Origin: Comamonadaceae bacterium OTU4NAUVB1
Lineage (GTDB): Bacteria > Pseudomonadota > Gammaproteobacteria > Burkholderiales > Burkholderiaceae_C
Reading direction: 5' to 3'
Assembly (NCBI GenBank): GCA_024372625.1
Contig: CP099605.1
Location: 3,067,001-3,131,000 of the forward strand
Length of the DNA: 64,000 nucleotides
Shown: positions 42,835 through 56,243 of the stretch, piece after piece
Numbering within the stretch: the first letter of the stretch is position 1
Layout: every line of letters begins with the position of its first letter
Program-made: the position numbers and the translations under genes
The notes under the pieces: generated by a model
Seen by the model: the letters and a program-made list of their open reading frames with translations, nothing else
Databases searched by the model: none
What the model was told of the DNA's origin: nothing

Positions 42835-45618
42835 TCACAGCGGCGGCAGCGGCCGCGACGGCTTGCGGTCGCGTCGGCGCGACCGGTCGCGCGCCGCGCG
42901 GGCGGCCGCCGCGGTGCCGGGTGCCGGCGCCGGTTCGTCCGTGGCGCCGTCCGACGATGCCGCCGCCGCCCGCCGGTCGTCACCGCTTTCCTGGCCGAAC
43001 GCCAGCCCGGCCTTCACGCGGTCCGCGCGGCCCACGGCGTCCAGCGCGATGGGCGCGTCCATCGCCGCGCGCGAACCCGCGTCGCCCACGCCGGCCTCGC
43101 CGCCGGCGGCCAGTTCGAGCTGGTCGACCATGCGCGCGATGCGGTCGGCCACGCTCTCGCTGGAGAGCTGTTCGCGGTAGCGCTCGATCATCAGCGGGAA
43201 GGCGAAGGGCGTCGGACGCGCCAGGGCGTGCAGCGACAGCGTCTGCGCGTTCATGCGCGCGAGGCTGGCGCGCAGGCGGCCGATCTCCAGCTCCTGCGCC
43301 AGCAGCTCCTGCTCGGCCTGCAGCAGCAACCGGTTTTCCGGGTCGTACTTGCGGAACACCTCCCAGAACAGCGAGGACGACGCCTGCAGCTGCTTGTTGC
43401 CGCGCTTCTCGCCCGGATAGCCCTGGAAGATCAGGCCGGAGACGCGCGCGATCTCGCGGAAGCGCCGCCGAGCCAGCTCGCCCGCGTTCAGGCTCTCCAG
43501 CACCTCGTGCAGCAGCGCCTGGCGCTCGCCGGCCTCGGCATCGGGCTGCGCCAGGGCCTGCCGGGCGCGCTCGTCGTGGCCGGCGTGCAGCATGCGCGGG
43601 AGCATGTCGGCCCAGTCGACCTCGGTGGCGCTCAGCAGCTCGAAGCCGTAGTCGTTGACCGCGATGGAGAAGGTGCGCGGCGCGTGCTGGGCGACGCGCC
43701 AGGCCAGCAGGCTGGCCAGCCCCAGGTGGACGTGGCGGCCGGCGAACGGGTAGAGGAAGAGGTGCCAGCCCTCGCGCGTCTTCAGCGTCTCGGCCAGCAG
43801 CGTGCGCGGCGTGGGCAGGGCCGACCAGCGCTGCTGCACGTCGAGCAGCGGGCGCACGCAGCGCAGCTCGGGCGTGTCGTAGCGGCCGGCCTCGGCCGCG
43901 GCGAGCTGGTCGAGCACGGCGGCCGCCAGGGTCACCGACAGGGGCACGCGCGTGCCGGCCCAGCGCGGCACGGCGTGGCGCCGGCCGGTCGCGCGCTTCA
44001 CCCAGGCCGTCATCTCGCGGATGCGCACCAGCTCCAGCAGCCGGCCGCCGAAGAGGAAACACTCGCCCGGCTTCATGCGCGCGACGAAGCCCTCGTCGAC
44101 GTGGCCCACGCGCGCCCCGCCGACGTACTGCACGCTCATGCTGGATTCGCTGACGATGGTGCCGATGTTGATGCGGTGCCGCCGCGCGAGGCGCGCATCG
44201 GGCACGCGCCAGACGCCGTGCGCGTCGGGCACGGCGCGCCGGTAGTCCGGGTACGCCTCCAGCGAGCGGCCGCCCTGGCGCACGAAGTCCAGGCACCATT
44301 CCCAGCTGTCGCGCGAGAGGTGGGCGAAGGCGGCGGTGCCGCGCACCTCGTCGTAGAGGTCGTCGGCGACGAAGCCGCCGCCCAGCGCCACCGTGACCAG
44401 GTGCTGCACCAGCACGTCGAGCGGGTGGTCGGGCGTGGCGCGCGACTCGATGTGCCCGGCCGCCACCGCCACCCGTGCCGCCGCGCCCTCGACGATCTCC
44501 AGGCTGTGCGTGGGCACCAGCGTGATGCGCGACGGCCGCCCCGGCGCGTGGCCCGAACGCCCGGCGCGCTGCAGCAGCCGCGCCACGCCCTTGGGCGAGC
44601 CGATCTGCAGCACGCGCTCCACCGGCAGGAAGTCCACGCCCAGGTCGAGGCTGGAGGTGCAGACCACCGCGCGCAGGTCGCCGCTCTTGAGTCCCGCCTC
44701 GACCCACTCGCGCGCCGCGCGGTCGAGCGAGCCGTGGTGCAGGGCGATCACGCCGGCCCATTCCGGACGCGCCTCCAGCAGGGCGCGATACCAGATCTCC
44801 GACTGGGCGCGCGTGTTGGCGAACACCAGCGTGGTCGCGCTGGTCTCGATCTCGCGCACCACCTGCGGCAGCATCGCCATGCCGAGGTGGCCGCCCCACG
44901 GAAAGCGCTCGGTGTAGGCCGGCAGCAGCGAATCGACGACCAGGTCCTTCTTCACCTGGCCCTGGACCATCGTGCCGCCGTCGTGGCCCAGCAGGGTGCG
45001 CATGCCCTCGGCCAGGTTGCCCAGCGTGGCCGACATGCCCCAGACGCACAGCGCCGGGTTCCAGCGCCGCAGCCGCGCCACGGCCAGCTGCACCTGCACG
45101 CCGCGCTTGTTGCCCATCAGCTCGTGCCACTCGTCCACCACCACCATCCGCACCGTGCCCAGCACCTCGGCCGCATCGGAGCGCGAGAGCAGCACCGACA
45201 GGCTCTCGGGCGTGGTGACCAGCACGGTGGGCAACTGGCGGTTCTGCGCGCTGCGCTCGGTCGCGGCGGTGTCGCCGCTGCGCGCCCCCGAGGTCCAGTC
45301 CGGCGCCAGCACCTCCAGCGGCTGGCGCAGGGCGCGCAACGTGTCGGCGGCGAGGGCGCGCATCGGCGTGATCCACAGCACCGTGAGCGGCGGCGCGACG
45401 AGCTTCGCGTTCGCGCGCGCGCTCGACGGCGTCGCCTTCAGCGGAAACGCGCGCAGCGCCCCCAGCCAGACCGCGTAGGTCTTGCCCGAACCGGTGGTGG
45501 CGTGCAGCAGGCCGGATTCGCCTTCGGCGATGGCCTTCCAGACCTCCTTCTGGAACTTGAAGGGCTTCCAGCCACGGTCGGTGAACCAGCCGGCGAGGTC
45601 GGCCAGCGTCAGCTTCAT
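42835..45618 (-). CDS. ligase-associated Lhr-like DEXH helicase
   Basis: 927 residues. RecA domain 1 has Walker [15 protein letters not shown] (about 40-53), motif II as [10 protein letters not shown] (DEWH, the mark of this subgroup) and motif [16 protein letters not shown]. RecA domain 2 has [24 protein letters not shown] and [14 protein letters not shown]. The Lhr-type winged-helix and C-terminal domains follow. This subgroup is encoded with an ATP-dependent ligase and an MBL-fold exonuclease and is predicted to act in DNA damage response. ATG 45618 overlaps the ligase stop by four bases. The last 100 or so residues form an Ala/Asp-rich then strongly basic tail ([12 protein letters not shown]) that looks disordered. 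Confidence 0.93.
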   Translation of the reverse strand: MKLTLADLAGWFTDRGWKPFKFQKEVWKAIAEGESGLLHATTGSGKTYAVWLGALRAFPLKATPSSARANAKLVAPPLTVLWITPMRALAADTLRALRQPLEVLAPDWTSGARSGDTAATERSAQNRQLPTVLVTTPESLSVLLSRSDAAEVLGTVRMVVVDEWHELMGNKRGVQVQLAVARLRRWNPALCVWGMSATLGNLAEGMRTLLGHDGGTMVQGQVKKDLVVDSLLPAYTERFPWGGHLGMAMLPQVVREIETSATTLVFANTRAQSEIWYRALLEARPEWAGVIALHHGSLDRAAREWVEAGLKSGDLRAVVCTSSLDLGVDFLPVERVLQIGSPKGVARLLQRAGRSGHAPGRPSRITLVPTHSLEIVEGAAARVAVAAGHIESRATPDHPLDVLVQHLVTVALGGGFVADDLYDEVRGTAAFAHLSRDSWEWCLDFVRQGGRSLEAYPDYRRAVPDAHGVWRVPDARLARRHRINIGTIVSESSMSVQYVGGARVGHVDEGFVARMKPGECFLFGGRLLELVRIREMTAWVKRATGRRHAVPRWAGTRVPLSVTLAAAVLDQLAAAEAGRYDTPELRCVRPLLDVQQRWSALPTPRTLLAETLKTREGWHLFLYPFAGRHVHLGLASLLAWRVAQHAPRTFSIAVNDYGFELLSATEVDWADMLPRMLHAGHDERARQALAQPDAEAGERQALLHEVLESLNAGELARRRFREIARVSGLIFQGYPGEKRGNKQLQASSSLFWEVFRKYDPENRLLLQAEQELLAQELEIGRLRASLARMNAQTLSLHALARPTPFAFPLMIERYREQLSSESVADRIARMVDQLELAAGGEAGVGDAGSRAAMDAPIALDAVGRADRVKAGLAFGQESGDDRRAAAASSDGATDEPAPAPGTAAAARAARDRSRRRDRKPSRPLPPL

Positions 45619-47363
45619 GGCGAGGCCGGCAGCAGCGCCGCCAGCGTCTCCAGCGAATCGGCCTCCTCCACCGGCTTGTCCTCGCGCCAGCGCAGCATGC
45701 GCGGAAAGCGCACGGCGATGCCGCTCTTGTGGCGCGTGCTGCGCGCGATGCCCTCGAAACCCAGCTCGAAGACCAGCGTCGGTTTCACGCTGCGCACCGG
45801 GCCGAAACTCTCGACGGTGGTCTTGCGCACGACGGCGTCGACGCGGCCCATCTCGGCGTCGGTGAGGCCGGAATACGCCTTGGCGAAGGGCACCAGCCGG
45901 CGCTCCGCGCTGCCGGGCGGTCCGTCCCAGACGGCGAAGGTGTAGTCGCTGTAGAGGCTCGCGCGCCGGCCGTGGCCGCGCTGGGCGTAGATCAGCACCG
46001 CGTCGATCGACAGCGGGTCGATCTTCCATTTCCACCAGGTGCCGACGTCCTTGGTGCGCCCGACGCCGTAGTGGGCGTCGCGCTGCTTGAGCATCATCCC
46101 CTCGACGCCCATCGCGCGCGCCGCCTCGCGCTGGCGCGCCAGGTCGGCCCAGTCGGTGCCGGTGAGCATCGGGCTCTCCAGCAGGCTCGGATGGCGCAGG
46201 TCGAGGATCAGCCGGTCGAGCAGCGCGCGGCGCGCGTGCTGCGGCATGGCGCGCAGGTCGCGGCCCTCCCATTCGAGCAGGTCGTAGCCCAGCAGCACCA
46301 CCGGGAGTTCGCGCAGCAGCTTCGGCCCGAGCGTCTTGCGCCCGAGCCGGCGCTGCAGTTCGGCGAAGGGCTGCACGCGGCCCGCGCCGATGCCCTCCTT
46401 CATCTCCTCGTTGAATTCCGAGCTGGCCGCGTCGAGCTCGGCATCGACGCCGTCGGCCACCGGAACGTCGCCACGCCAGACGACGATCTCGCCGTCGATC
46501 ACGGTGCCCTCGGGCAGCGCCTCGCCCATGGTGGCGAGTTCGGGAAAGCGGTCGGTCACCAGTTCCTCGCCACGCGACCACACCGACACCACGCCGGCGC
46601 GCCGCACGACCTGCGCGCGGATGCCGTCCCACTTCCATTCGACGATCCAGTCGGCCGGCGACCCGAGCACGGCGTCGAACTGCGCGACCGGCAACGCGAA
46701 CGGATGGGCGAGGAAGAAGGGATAGGGCTGGCCGCTGGTCTTGCCGTCGCGTTCGCCCTCGCTCTCCGGCGCGATCAGCATGGCGTAGTCGGCCGCCGTG
46801 GGCTGGCCGGCGATGTGCGTGTAGCCCATGAGCCGCTGCGCCACGCGCTTGGCGTCGACCTCGCCGACCGCCGCCAGCGCCTGGGTCACCTGCAAGCGCG
46901 AGACGCCGACGCGGAAGCTGCCGGTCATCAGCTTGAAGTACACCAGGCGCTCGTCGGCGGCGAGCTGGCGCCACTGGGCGCGCAGCACCTCGGGCAAAGT
47001 CTCGGGCGCGGTTTTGCCGAGCGCGCGCAGTGGCAGCAGGTGCCGCTCGATCCAGACCGCCAGGCCCAGGTCGTGCCCCTCGGAGGGCGGCGGCAGCAGC
47101 AGCGCGAGCGTCTCGGCCAGGTCGCCGACGGCGTCGTAGCTTTCGTCGAACAGCCATTCGGGCAGGCCGGCGGCCTCCTGCGCCAGCGCGCGCAGGAGCT
47201 TGGTGGGCACCAGCTGGCGCGGCTTGCCGCCGGCGAGGAAGTACACGGCCCAGGCGGCGTCGGCCGGCGCGGCGTCGCGCAGGTACGCGCGCAGGGCCGA
47301 CTGCTTGGCGAGGTTGGAGGTCGTCGAATCGAGTTCGCGGTACAGCGCGGCGAAGGCCTTCAT
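45615..47363 (-). CDS. ATP-dependent DNA ligase (LigB/LigC-type, ligase-associated module)
   Basis: 582 residues. The N-terminal DNA-binding domain (about 1-200) has [21 protein letters not shown]. The adenylation domain carries the nucleotidyl motif [10 protein letters not shown], with Lys 244 as the AMP-linked residue, then VIDGEIVVW and [21 protein letters not shown]. The OB-fold domain has [19 protein letters not shown]. This is an extra ligase besides the expected NAD-dependent LigA. It overlaps the exonuclease gene (upstream) and the helicase gene (downstream) by ATGA at both ends, giving a tightly coupled three-gene transcript. Confidence 0.94.
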   Translation of the reverse strand: MKAFAALYRELDSTTSNLAKQSALRAYLRDAAPADAAWAVYFLAGGKPRQLVPTKLLRALAQEAAGLPEWLFDESYDAVGDLAETLALLLPPPSEGHDLGLAVWIERHLLPLRALGKTAPETLPEVLRAQWRQLAADERLVYFKLMTGSFRVGVSRLQVTQALAAVGEVDAKRVAQRLMGYTHIAGQPTAADYAMLIAPESEGERDGKTSGQPYPFFLAHPFALPVAQFDAVLGSPADWIVEWKWDGIRAQVVRRAGVVSVWSRGEELVTDRFPELATMGEALPEGTVIDGEIVVWRGDVPVADGVDAELDAASSEFNEEMKEGIGAGRVQPFAELQRRLGRKTLGPKLLRELPVVLLGYDLLEWEGRDLRAMPQHARRALLDRLILDLRHPSLLESPMLTGTDWADLARQREAARAMGVEGMMLKQRDAHYGVGRTKDVGTWWKWKIDPLSIDAVLIYAQRGHGRRASLYSDYTFAVWDGPPGSAERRLVPFAKAYSGLTDAEMGRVDAVVRKTTVESFGPVRSVKPTLVFELGFEGIARSTRHKSGIAVRFPRMLRWREDKPVEEADSLETLAALLPASP

Positions 47364-48508
47364 GCGGTCGCGCCTCCCACCTCGGCGGGCAGGTCCGGCA
47401 ATGGATCGGCGGCCTCGTCGGCGGCGGCCGCCGGCGCCTTCTCCGCGCCGCCGTCGGCCGGCGCCGCGGCACGATCGGCCACGTCGTCGTCGCCGTATTC
47501 GGTCTTGAAGCCCTGCGCCTCCAGTCCGTTCTCGTTGAGCCAGCGCACCAGGATCGCCACGCTGCCGTGGGTCACGAAGATGCGTTCGGCGCCGGTGCCG
47601 GCGATGGCCTTCTGCAGGCCGGGCCAGTCGGCGTGGTCGGACATCACGAAGCCCCGGTCGACGCCGCGCCGCCGGCGCGTGCCGCGCAGCTGCATCCAGC
47701 CGCTCGCGAAGGCATCGACGTAGTTGCCGAAGCGCTTCATCCACGGCGTGCCCTGCGCCGAGGGTGGCGCCAGCACCAGGGCGCGCTTGAGCATCTGCGC
47801 GTCGACGCCGGGGTCGCTGACACGGAAGGTCGGCGGCAGCGCCACGCCGGCGGCACGGTAGACGGCGTTGAGCGGCTCGACCGCGCCATGCACCACGATC
47901 GGCCCGATGGAGGCGTCGACGCCGTGCAGGATGCGCTGGGCCTTGCCGAAGGCATAGCACAGCAGCACCGAGGCGCGGCCCTCGTCGGCATTGCGCCGCC
48001 ACCAGGCGTCGATGTCGACGATCAGTTCGGCCTGGGTCGGCCAGCGGTAGATGGGCAGGCCGAACGTGGATTCGGTGATGAAGGTGTCGCAGCGCACCGG
48101 CTCGAACGGCGCGCAGGTGCCGTCGGCGTCGGTCTTGTAGTCGCCCGAGGCGACCCACACGCGCCCGCCGTGTTCCAGCCGCACCTGCGCCGAGCCCAGC
48201 ACGTGGCCGGCCGGATGCAGCGAGATGCGCACGCCGTTCTGCTCGATGGCCTCGCCATAGGCCAGGGTCTGCAGGTCGATGCCCGCGCCCAGGCGCGTGC
48301 GCAGGGTGCCTTCGCTGTCGGTGTGCGCGAGGTAGTGCGTGTGGCCGGTGCGCGCGTGGTCGGAGTGCGCGTGGGTGATGACGGCCCGATCGACCGGACG
48401 CCAGGGGTCGATGTAGAAGTCGCCGGCCGGGCAGTACAGGCCCTCCGGGCGGGCGACGACGAGGTCGCCGGGGCGCGACGCGGTGGAGACGGCAGGCGCT
48501 TCGGTCAT
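47360..48508 (-). CDS. ligase-associated MBL-fold DNA exonuclease
   Basis: 382 residues of metallo-beta-lactamase/beta-CASP type. Metal motifs are [15 protein letters not shown] (HxHxDH), [12 protein letters not shown] and [20 protein letters not shown], and the beta-CASP part has [16 protein letters not shown] and [15 protein letters not shown]. The opening [20 protein letters not shown] is typical of the ligase-associated exonuclease family. A 35-residue acidic Ala/Asp-rich tail follows the domain. It is the first gene of the ATGA-overlapped exonuclease-ligase-helicase chain. ATG 48508 (MTEAPAVS) is the likely start. Confidence 0.93.
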   Translation of the reverse strand: MTEAPAVSTASRPGDLVVARPEGLYCPAGDFYIDPWRPVDRAVITHAHSDHARTGHTHYLAHTDSEGTLRTRLGAGIDLQTLAYGEAIEQNGVRISLHPAGHVLGSAQVRLEHGGRVWVASGDYKTDADGTCAPFEPVRCDTFITESTFGLPIYRWPTQAELIVDIDAWWRRNADEGRASVLLCYAFGKAQRILHGVDASIGPIVVHGAVEPLNAVYRAAGVALPPTFRVSDPGVDAQMLKRALVLAPPSAQGTPWMKRFGNYVDAFASGWMQLRGTRRRRGVDRGFVMSDHADWPGLQKAIAGTGAERIFVTHGSVAILVRWLNENGLEAQGFKTEYGDDDVADRAAAPADGGAEKAPAAAADEAADPLPDLPAEVGGATA

Positions 48509-48705
48509 GGCCGAGCATCGTAGGGCGCGGGTCGCCCCCATGCCCGATGCGGAAGCGCGAACCACTGTGGGCGACGGCCTACGGGTCTCTACGACTTAAG
48601 TATTCAGTTGGGAAATGGTTTCAGAATGCGCCCTGCCCATCGCGCCGTCCGGCGCACGACCCCGGCTCGCCGTCGCCGCGGCCGATCCTTTTTCCCCGGC
48701 CTCGA

Positions 48706-50793
48706 ATGCACCTCCAGGACCCGTCGCCTTCCCCGTGGTCCGCGCTGTCGCGGCGGCTGCGCGACGCCGGCGGCTCGCTCAAGCTGCGCATCACGCTCGG
48801 CGGCATCGCGGCGCTGGGCCTGAGCATCGCGCTGACCTCGCTGCTGCTGGTGAGCCGGGCCGAGCGCGCCACGCTCGCGACCGAGCGCGAGCACGAGCTG
48901 ACCGAGTCGGTGCGCACGGCGGCGTTGCTGTCGCGCCGCGTGATCGAGCTCCAGCGCGCGTTGGCCTCCGTCGTGCCCCAGCTCGATGCGGCCACGCTGG
49001 CGAGCGAGCCGGCGCTGGCGCGGTTCGCGAAGAACCAGCCATTCCTGCGGCGTCTCTTCGAGATGCTGTTCATCGCCGATCGCGAGGGCCGCGTCCGCAT
49101 GTATGCCGACGAACAGGGCATCGGCCCCCAGAACGGCGACGTGGCCGACCGCGAATACTTCCGGCGTGCCGTGGCCGAAGGCCGCTCACAGATCTCCGGC
49201 GTGGTGCGCAACAAGCGCTCGGGCGAGCCGGTGGTCGTCTTCGCGCAGCCGGTGGTCGAGGCCGGCGTCGTGCGGGCCGTGGTCAGCGGCATCCTGCGCC
49301 TGACCGACCGCGATCTGCTCGATGGTCTGGTGGAAGTCCAGGAAGGCAACGCCGTCTCGGCCATGCTGATCGTGACCGACGCGGCGGGCCTGGTGCTGGC
49401 GCATCCCGATCGCGCGCGGGTGATGGGCAGCCTTGTGGACGAGCCAAGGTTGTCCCGGGCCTTCGCCGACTGGCAGCGCCTCGGCGCGCCGGTCGAGCCG
49501 CAAGGCCTGGCGGTCGAGCAGCCCGGCGAACTGGTCAGCGTGACCGGGGTGCCCGGACCCGACTGGCTGGTCTGGCGCGTGCGCAGCGAGGCGCTGCTGC
49601 TCGCGCCGCTGCACGAGGCGCGCCAGGACGCCCTGCGCGCGGCGGCGGGCCTCGTCGCGCTGTTCTCCGCCGGCCTGCTGCTGATGCTGGGCTGGCTGCT
49701 GCGGCCGCTCGGCCGCCTGCAGGACCGTGCGCTGCACCTCTTCGACGGCACCCTGGCCCCGCAGGACGGCTGGCCCGTGGCCGGTGGCGAGATCGGTGAC
49801 CTGGCCCGCGTGCTGCGGCGCGTGGGCAGCGATCGCAACCACCTGGAACTGCGCAATGCCGAGGTGCTGGGCCAGCTGCGCTCGGTCATGCGCGCGGCAC
49901 CGGCAGGCATCGCCATCGTGCGCGACGGGCGCTTCGAACTGGTGGGCACCGCCTTGCGCCGGTTGCTGGGATTCGATGCCGAGCCGTCCCCGGACCCGTC
50001 CGGGGATCCGTTGCTCGGTCATCCCGTGCAGCGCATCTTTTCGTCGCACCTCGACCATCCCCGCTTCGCCATCCTGGAGACGCAGGCCTTCGCGCGGCGC
50101 TGCGCCTACATGGGCGAATGGCGCCTGCGGCGTGACGACGGCACCCGCTTCTGGGCGCGGCTGCACAGCAAGCCGGTCGACGCCGACGATCCGTCGCGGG
50201 GAGCGATCTGGATCGTCGACGACATCGACGAGGCCCACGCGGCGCACGAGCACCTCAAGTGGACGGCCACGCACGACCCCCTGACCGGACTGGCCAATCG
50301 CGGCGTCCTCACGCAACGCGCCGAGGCGCTGATCGCGACCCTGCCGCACGCACGGCCCGCGGTCATCGTGTTCATCGACCTCGACCACTTCAAGCCGGTC
50401 AACGACCTCGCGGGCCACGGCGCGGGCGACCTCATGCTGCTGGCGGTGGCCAGGGCCATGACGACGCGCGTGCGCGGCGACGATCTGGTGGCGCGCCTGG
50501 GTGGCGACGAGTTCGCGCTGCTGCTCGAGGACTGCAGCCACGACACCGCCCTGCGCATCGCCCGGGATGTGCGCGAGGGCATCGCGCGGATCGCGATGCC
50601 CTGGGAAGGCGGAACGCTGACCGTGGGCGCCAGCCTGGGCGTGGCCAGCCTGACGGCGCGGACGCGGGACATCGCCCAATGGCTGGACGCCGCCGATGCG
50701 GCCTGCTACGCGGCCAAGCGCGCCGGGCGCGGCGGCGTGCGCTCGGCATCAAGCCCGCAGACGTCGGCGCCATCGGACCGGCGTCCGGTCTGA
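48706..50793 (+). CDS. membrane diguanylate cyclase with PDC/dCache-type sensor, PAS and GGDEF
   Basis: 695 residues. TM1 (about 27-50) and TM2 (about 311-332) enclose a periplasmic PDC/dCache-type sensor region with FIADREGRVRMYADEQGI and DREYFRRAVAEGRSQISGVV. A PAS domain (about 388-510) and a GGDEF domain (about 515-680) follow. The active site is RLGGDEFALLLED (GGDEF at 599-603), and RGDD (590-593) lies five residues before it, a canonical RxxD inhibitory site. It should make cyclic-di-GMP and be feedback inhibited. No EAL domain is present. ATG 48706 starts MHLQDPSP; the open frame continues upstream to 48547, so a longer form cannot be excluded. Confidence 0.88.
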   Translation: MHLQDPSPSPWSALSRRLRDAGGSLKLRITLGGIAALGLSIALTSLLLVSRAERATLATEREHELTESVRTAALLSRRVIELQRALASVVPQLDAATLASEPALARFAKNQPFLRRLFEMLFIADREGRVRMYADEQGIGPQNGDVADREYFRRAVAEGRSQISGVVRNKRSGEPVVVFAQPVVEAGVVRAVVSGILRLTDRDLLDGLVEVQEGNAVSAMLIVTDAAGLVLAHPDRARVMGSLVDEPRLSRAFADWQRLGAPVEPQGLAVEQPGELVSVTGVPGPDWLVWRVRSEALLLAPLHEARQDALRAAAGLVALFSAGLLLMLGWLLRPLGRLQDRALHLFDGTLAPQDGWPVAGGEIGDLARVLRRVGSDRNHLELRNAEVLGQLRSVMRAAPAGIAIVRDGRFELVGTALRRLLGFDAEPSPDPSGDPLLGHPVQRIFSSHLDHPRFAILETQAFARRCAYMGEWRLRRDDGTRFWARLHSKPVDADDPSRGAIWIVDDIDEAHAAHEHLKWTATHDPLTGLANRGVLTQRAEALIATLPHARPAVIVFIDLDHFKPVNDLAGHGAGDLMLLAVARAMTTRVRGDDLVARLGGDEFALLLEDCSHDTALRIARDVREGIARIAMPWEGGTLTVGASLGVASLTARTRDIAQWLDAADAACYAAKRAGRGGVRSASSPQTSAPSDRRPV

Positions 50794-50810
50794 GCGATGC
50801 GGGCGGACGA

Positions 50811-51059
50811 TCAGCCCGCGTCCTTCAAGGCCTTCTTGGCCTTGTCGGCCGAACGCTGCGACCGGTTCTTGTGATAACCCGACTTGACGTTGTTGACGGC
50901 CTTGCCGACCGGGCCGCTCTTCCTGGCCTCGCTGTCCGCACGCTTTTCGTCGATCTTGTGTTTGGCCGCATCGGTGGCCTCGGAGGCGGCCTTGCCGATC
51001 TGGGCACTGGCGGTCATGACGGCGAGCGAGGCGGCGAGCGCCACGAGGATCTTGTGCAT
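50811..51059 (-). CDS. small exported Lys/Ala-rich protein
   Basis: 82 residues. MHKILVALAASLAVMTASAQ is a clean Sec signal peptide with cleavage after ASA. The mature 62 residues are highly charged: KAASEATDAAKHKIDEKRADSEARK and a C-terminal SADKAKKALKDAG. It is probably helical and periplasmic. I do not recognise a named family. ATG 51059 has AGGA seven bases upstream. It converges on the diguanylate cyclase gene with 17 bases between stops and lies downstream of the atp terminator, so it must have its own promoter in the 140 bases before it. Confidence 0.78.
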   Translation of the reverse strand: MHKILVALAASLAVMTASAQIGKAASEATDAAKHKIDEKRADSEARKSGPVGKAVNNVKSGYHKNRSQRSADKAKKALKDAG

Positions 51060-51201
51060 CGGGTCTTCCTGAAGTTGGGTGTCGGATCGAAAGGATGGTG
51101 ACGCCACGGGATCGATGCCGGCGTCAGCCGGCGCCCTCATCGCGCCTGCCGGCCTGCGCCACGCCGACGAACCGGTCGGGACGACGACCGATCCGGCCAT
51201 G

Positions 51202-51223
51202 AAAAAACCGCCCGAAGGCGGTT
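51202..51223 (-). terminator. intrinsic terminator of the atp operon
   Basis: On the minus strand AACCGCC-TTCG-GGCGGTT is followed by more T residues (TTTTTT in all). It is a perfect 7-bp stem with the stable UUCG tetraloop. It lies about 74 bases after the atpC stop codon and closes the ATP synthase transcript. Confidence 0.92.
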
Positions 51224-51296
51224 GTTGCGACAAGACTGGCGACACTGGGGACGGGTCGGAGACCACCGCCCGTCGCGCACCGGCCGTTGCCCGGGA

Positions 51297-51715
51297 TCAC
51301 TTCTTCTGGCGGAACTTCCGCAGGGCCGCCAGTTGCGCGGCCATCACGGCCAGTTCGGACTGCGCCATGGCGATGTCGATGTCGCTCTTGGCGTTCTTCA
51401 GCGCTTCCTCGGCGGCCGCCTTGGCCTTGCTCGCCTTCTCGTCGTCGAGGTCCTTGCCGCGGATGGCGGTGTCGGACAGCACGGTGACGGTATCGGGCTG
51501 CACCTCCAGGATGCCGCCGGCGACGAAGACGAACTCCTCGCCGCCATCGGCCATCTCGATGCGCACGGCACCGGGACGGATGCGCGTGATGAGGGGCGTG
51601 TGGCGCGGGTAGATGCCCAACTCGCCGGCTTCGCCGGGCAGCGCAACGAATTTAGCTTCGCCGGAGAAGATCGACTCCTCCGCGCTGACCACGTCGACGT
51701 GAATGGTGTTGGCCA

Positions 51716-51716
<1 letters not shown>
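51297..51716 (-). CDS. atpC: F1Fo ATP synthase epsilon subunit
   Basis: 139 residues. The N-terminal beta-sandwich has [40 protein letters not shown], the standard epsilon opening. The C-terminal helical hairpin, which can inhibit ATP hydrolysis, spans about 90-135 and ends LRKFRQKK. The ATG at 51716 shares one base with the atpD stop (TGATG), so it is translationally coupled. It is the last gene before the operon terminator. Confidence 0.97.
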
Positions 51717-54053
<2,337 letters not shown>

Positions 54054-54106
54054 AGATGCTCCTTAGGCGGGGGTGGTCACGAATGCCATCGACGATGCCG
54101 ACGGCA

Positions 54107-55660
54107 TCAGGCGAACGACTTCTTGAAGGTCGTGATGGCGGTGGTCAGTTCGGCTTCGGCGTCCTTGTCGAGCGCCTTGGCCTTCTCGATCTTGTCGAGC
54201 AGCGCGGCATGGCTGGTCTTCAGGAACTGGTGCAGGCCGTGTTCGAAGGACAAGACCTTCTTGACGTCGATGTCGTCCATGAAACCCTTGTTCACCGCGA
54301 ACAGCGTGGCACCCATCAGCGAGATCGACAGCGGGCTGTATTGCGCCTGCTTGAGCAGTTCGGTCACGCGGGCGCCGCGGTCGAGCTGCTTGCGGGTGGC
54401 TTCGTCCAGGTCCGAGGCGAACTGCGCGAACGCGGCCAGCTCACGGTACTGGGCGAGGTCGGTACGGATACCGCCCGACAGGCTCTTGATGATCTTCGTC
54501 TGGGCCGACGAACCCACGCGCGACACCGAGATGCCGGCGTTGATGGCGGGGCGGATGCCGGCGTTGAACAGCGAGGTCTCCAGGAAGATCTGACCGTCGG
54601 TGATCGAGATCACGTTGGTGGGCACGAAGGCGGACACGTCGCCCGCTTGCGTCTCGATGATCGGCAGCGCGGTCAGCGAGCCGGTCTTGCCCTTGACCGC
54701 GCCCTTGGTGAAGGCCTCGACGTAGTCGGCGTTCACGCGCGCGGCGCGCTCGAGCAGGCGGCTGTGGAGATAGAACACGTCGCCGGGATAGGCTTCGCGG
54801 CCCGGCGGGCGGCGCAGCAGCAGCGAGACCTGGCGGTAGGCGACGGCCTGCTTGGACAGGTCGTCATAGACGATCAGCGCGTCCTCGCCGCGATCGCGGA
54901 AGTACTCGCCCATCGTGCAACCCGAATAGGCCGACACGTACTGCATGGCGGCCGACTCGGACGCCGAGGCGGCGACGACAATCGTGTAGTCCATCGCACC
55001 TGCCTGTTCCAGCGCGCGCACGACGTTCTTGATCGACGAGGCCTTCTGGCCGATGGCGACGTAGACGCAGGTGACGCCCTGGCCCTTCTGGTTGATGATG
55101 GCGTCGATCGCCACGGCGGTCTTGCCGGTCTGGCGGTCGCCGATGATCAGTTCGCGCTGGCCGCGACCGACGGGGACCATCGAGTCGATCGACTTCAGGC
55201 CGGTCTGCAGGGGCTGGTCGACGGACTTCCGTGCGATCACGCCGGGCGCGACCTTCTCGATGACGTCGGTCATCTTGGCGTTGATCGGACCCTTGCCGTC
55301 GATCGGCTGGCCCAGCGCATTGACGACGCGGCCGATGAGCTCGGGGCCGACAGGCACTTCCAGGATGCGGCCCGTGCACTTGACGGTCGAGCCTTCGGAG
55401 ATGTGCTCGTACTCGCCCAGGATCACGGCGCCGACGGAGTCGCGCTCGAGGTTCAGTGCCAGGCCGTACGACGGCGTGCCGTCGGCGGTGGCCGTGAACT
55501 CGAGCATTTCACCCTGCATCGCGTCCGACAGGCCGTGCACGCGCACGATGCCGTCGGTCACGGAGACCACGGTGCCCTGGTTGCGGATGTCGGAGCTGGC
55601 GCCGAGGCCTTCGATGCGGCTCTTGATGAGTTCGGAAATCTCTGCGGGATTGAGTTGCAT
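54107..55660 (-). CDS. atpA: F1Fo ATP synthase alpha subunit
   Basis: 517 residues, the non-catalytic nucleotide-binding subunit of F1. Walker A is [13 protein letters not shown], with [26 protein letters not shown] after it and [17 protein letters not shown] as the Walker B region; [17 protein letters not shown] is the alpha/beta signature. The start [19 protein letters not shown] is the family norm, with AAGGA seven bases upstream. It follows atpH by 45 bases. Confidence 0.98.
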   Translation of the reverse strand: MQLNPAEISELIKSRIEGLGASSDIRNQGTVVSVTDGIVRVHGLSDAMQGEMLEFTATADGTPSYGLALNLERDSVGAVILGEYEHISEGSTVKCTGRILEVPVGPELIGRVVNALGQPIDGKGPINAKMTDVIEKVAPGVIARKSVDQPLQTGLKSIDSMVPVGRGQRELIIGDRQTGKTAVAIDAIINQKGQGVTCVYVAIGQKASSIKNVVRALEQAGAMDYTIVVAASASESAAMQYVSAYSGCTMGEYFRDRGEDALIVYDDLSKQAVAYRQVSLLLRRPPGREAYPGDVFYLHSRLLERAARVNADYVEAFTKGAVKGKTGSLTALPIIETQAGDVSAFVPTNVISITDGQIFLETSLFNAGIRPAINAGISVSRVGSSAQTKIIKSLSGGIRTDLAQYRELAAFAQFASDLDEATRKQLDRGARVTELLKQAQYSPLSISLMGATLFAVNKGFMDDIDVKKVLSFEHGLHQFLKTSHAALLDKIEKAKALDKDAEAELTTAITTFKKSFA

Positions 55661-55705
55661 GACTCTTTCCTTCTTTCAATAAATGGGGCCGACCGCCTCG
55701 CCGCA

Positions 55706-56236
55706 TCAAGCGGTGAGCGCTGCTTTCATTTGCTCGAGACGCGCCTTCACGGAGGTGTCGAGGACTTCATCGCCCACGACGACACGGATGCCGCCGATGA
55801 GCGAAGGATCGCTTTCCACACGCGTGGTCAGCTTGCGGCCGAAACGGCGTTCGAGCGCACTGCCGATGTCGCGCAAGGTGGCGTCGTCGATCGGGAAGGC
55901 GCTGTGGATCACCGCGTCCGACGAGCCGCTCTGCGCGTTCTGGAGCATGCGGTACTGGGCGGCGACTTCGGGCAGCGCGGCGATCCGGCCGTTGTCGATC
56001 ACCGTGCGCAGGAAGTTCTTGCCGTGATCGGGCAGCACGTGGGACGTGAGGCCGGAGACGAGGTCGAAGACCTGGTCGGAAGTGACCTTCGGATCGGACG
56101 CGAACTGCAGCAGCTGCGGCGTCGCGGCGATCGTCGCGAGTTGCTCCAGCCAGCCGGCCGTGCCTTCGAGGTCGTTCGAGGACGCCTGGAAGAGGGCATC
56201 GGCGTACGGACGGGCGATGGTGGCGAGTTCGGCCAT
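55706..56236 (-). CDS. atpH: F1Fo ATP synthase delta subunit
   Basis: 176 residues. The start [19 protein letters not shown] carries the conserved RPYA.ALF motif. The C-terminal signature [28 protein letters not shown] is intact. The delta subunit sits on top of F1 and binds the peripheral stalk formed by subunit b. Seven bases separate it from atpF upstream, consistent with their partner role. Confidence 0.97.
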   Translation of the reverse strand: MAELATIARPYADALFQASSNDLEGTAGWLEQLATIAATPQLLQFASDPKVTSDQVFDLVSGLTSHVLPDHGKNFLRTVIDNGRIAALPEVAAQYRMLQNAQSGSSDAVIHSAFPIDDATLRDIGSALERRFGRKLTTRVESDPSLIGGIRVVVGDEVLDTSVKARLEQMKAALTA

Positions 56237-56243
56237 GTCGTCC

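Noticed and set aside
45619..47472. Upstream part of a 1545-codon open frame running into the helicase
   Set aside because: This part lies out of frame inside the ligase gene and has no domain signature. The helicase starts at 45618, so it is not a ligase-helicase fusion.
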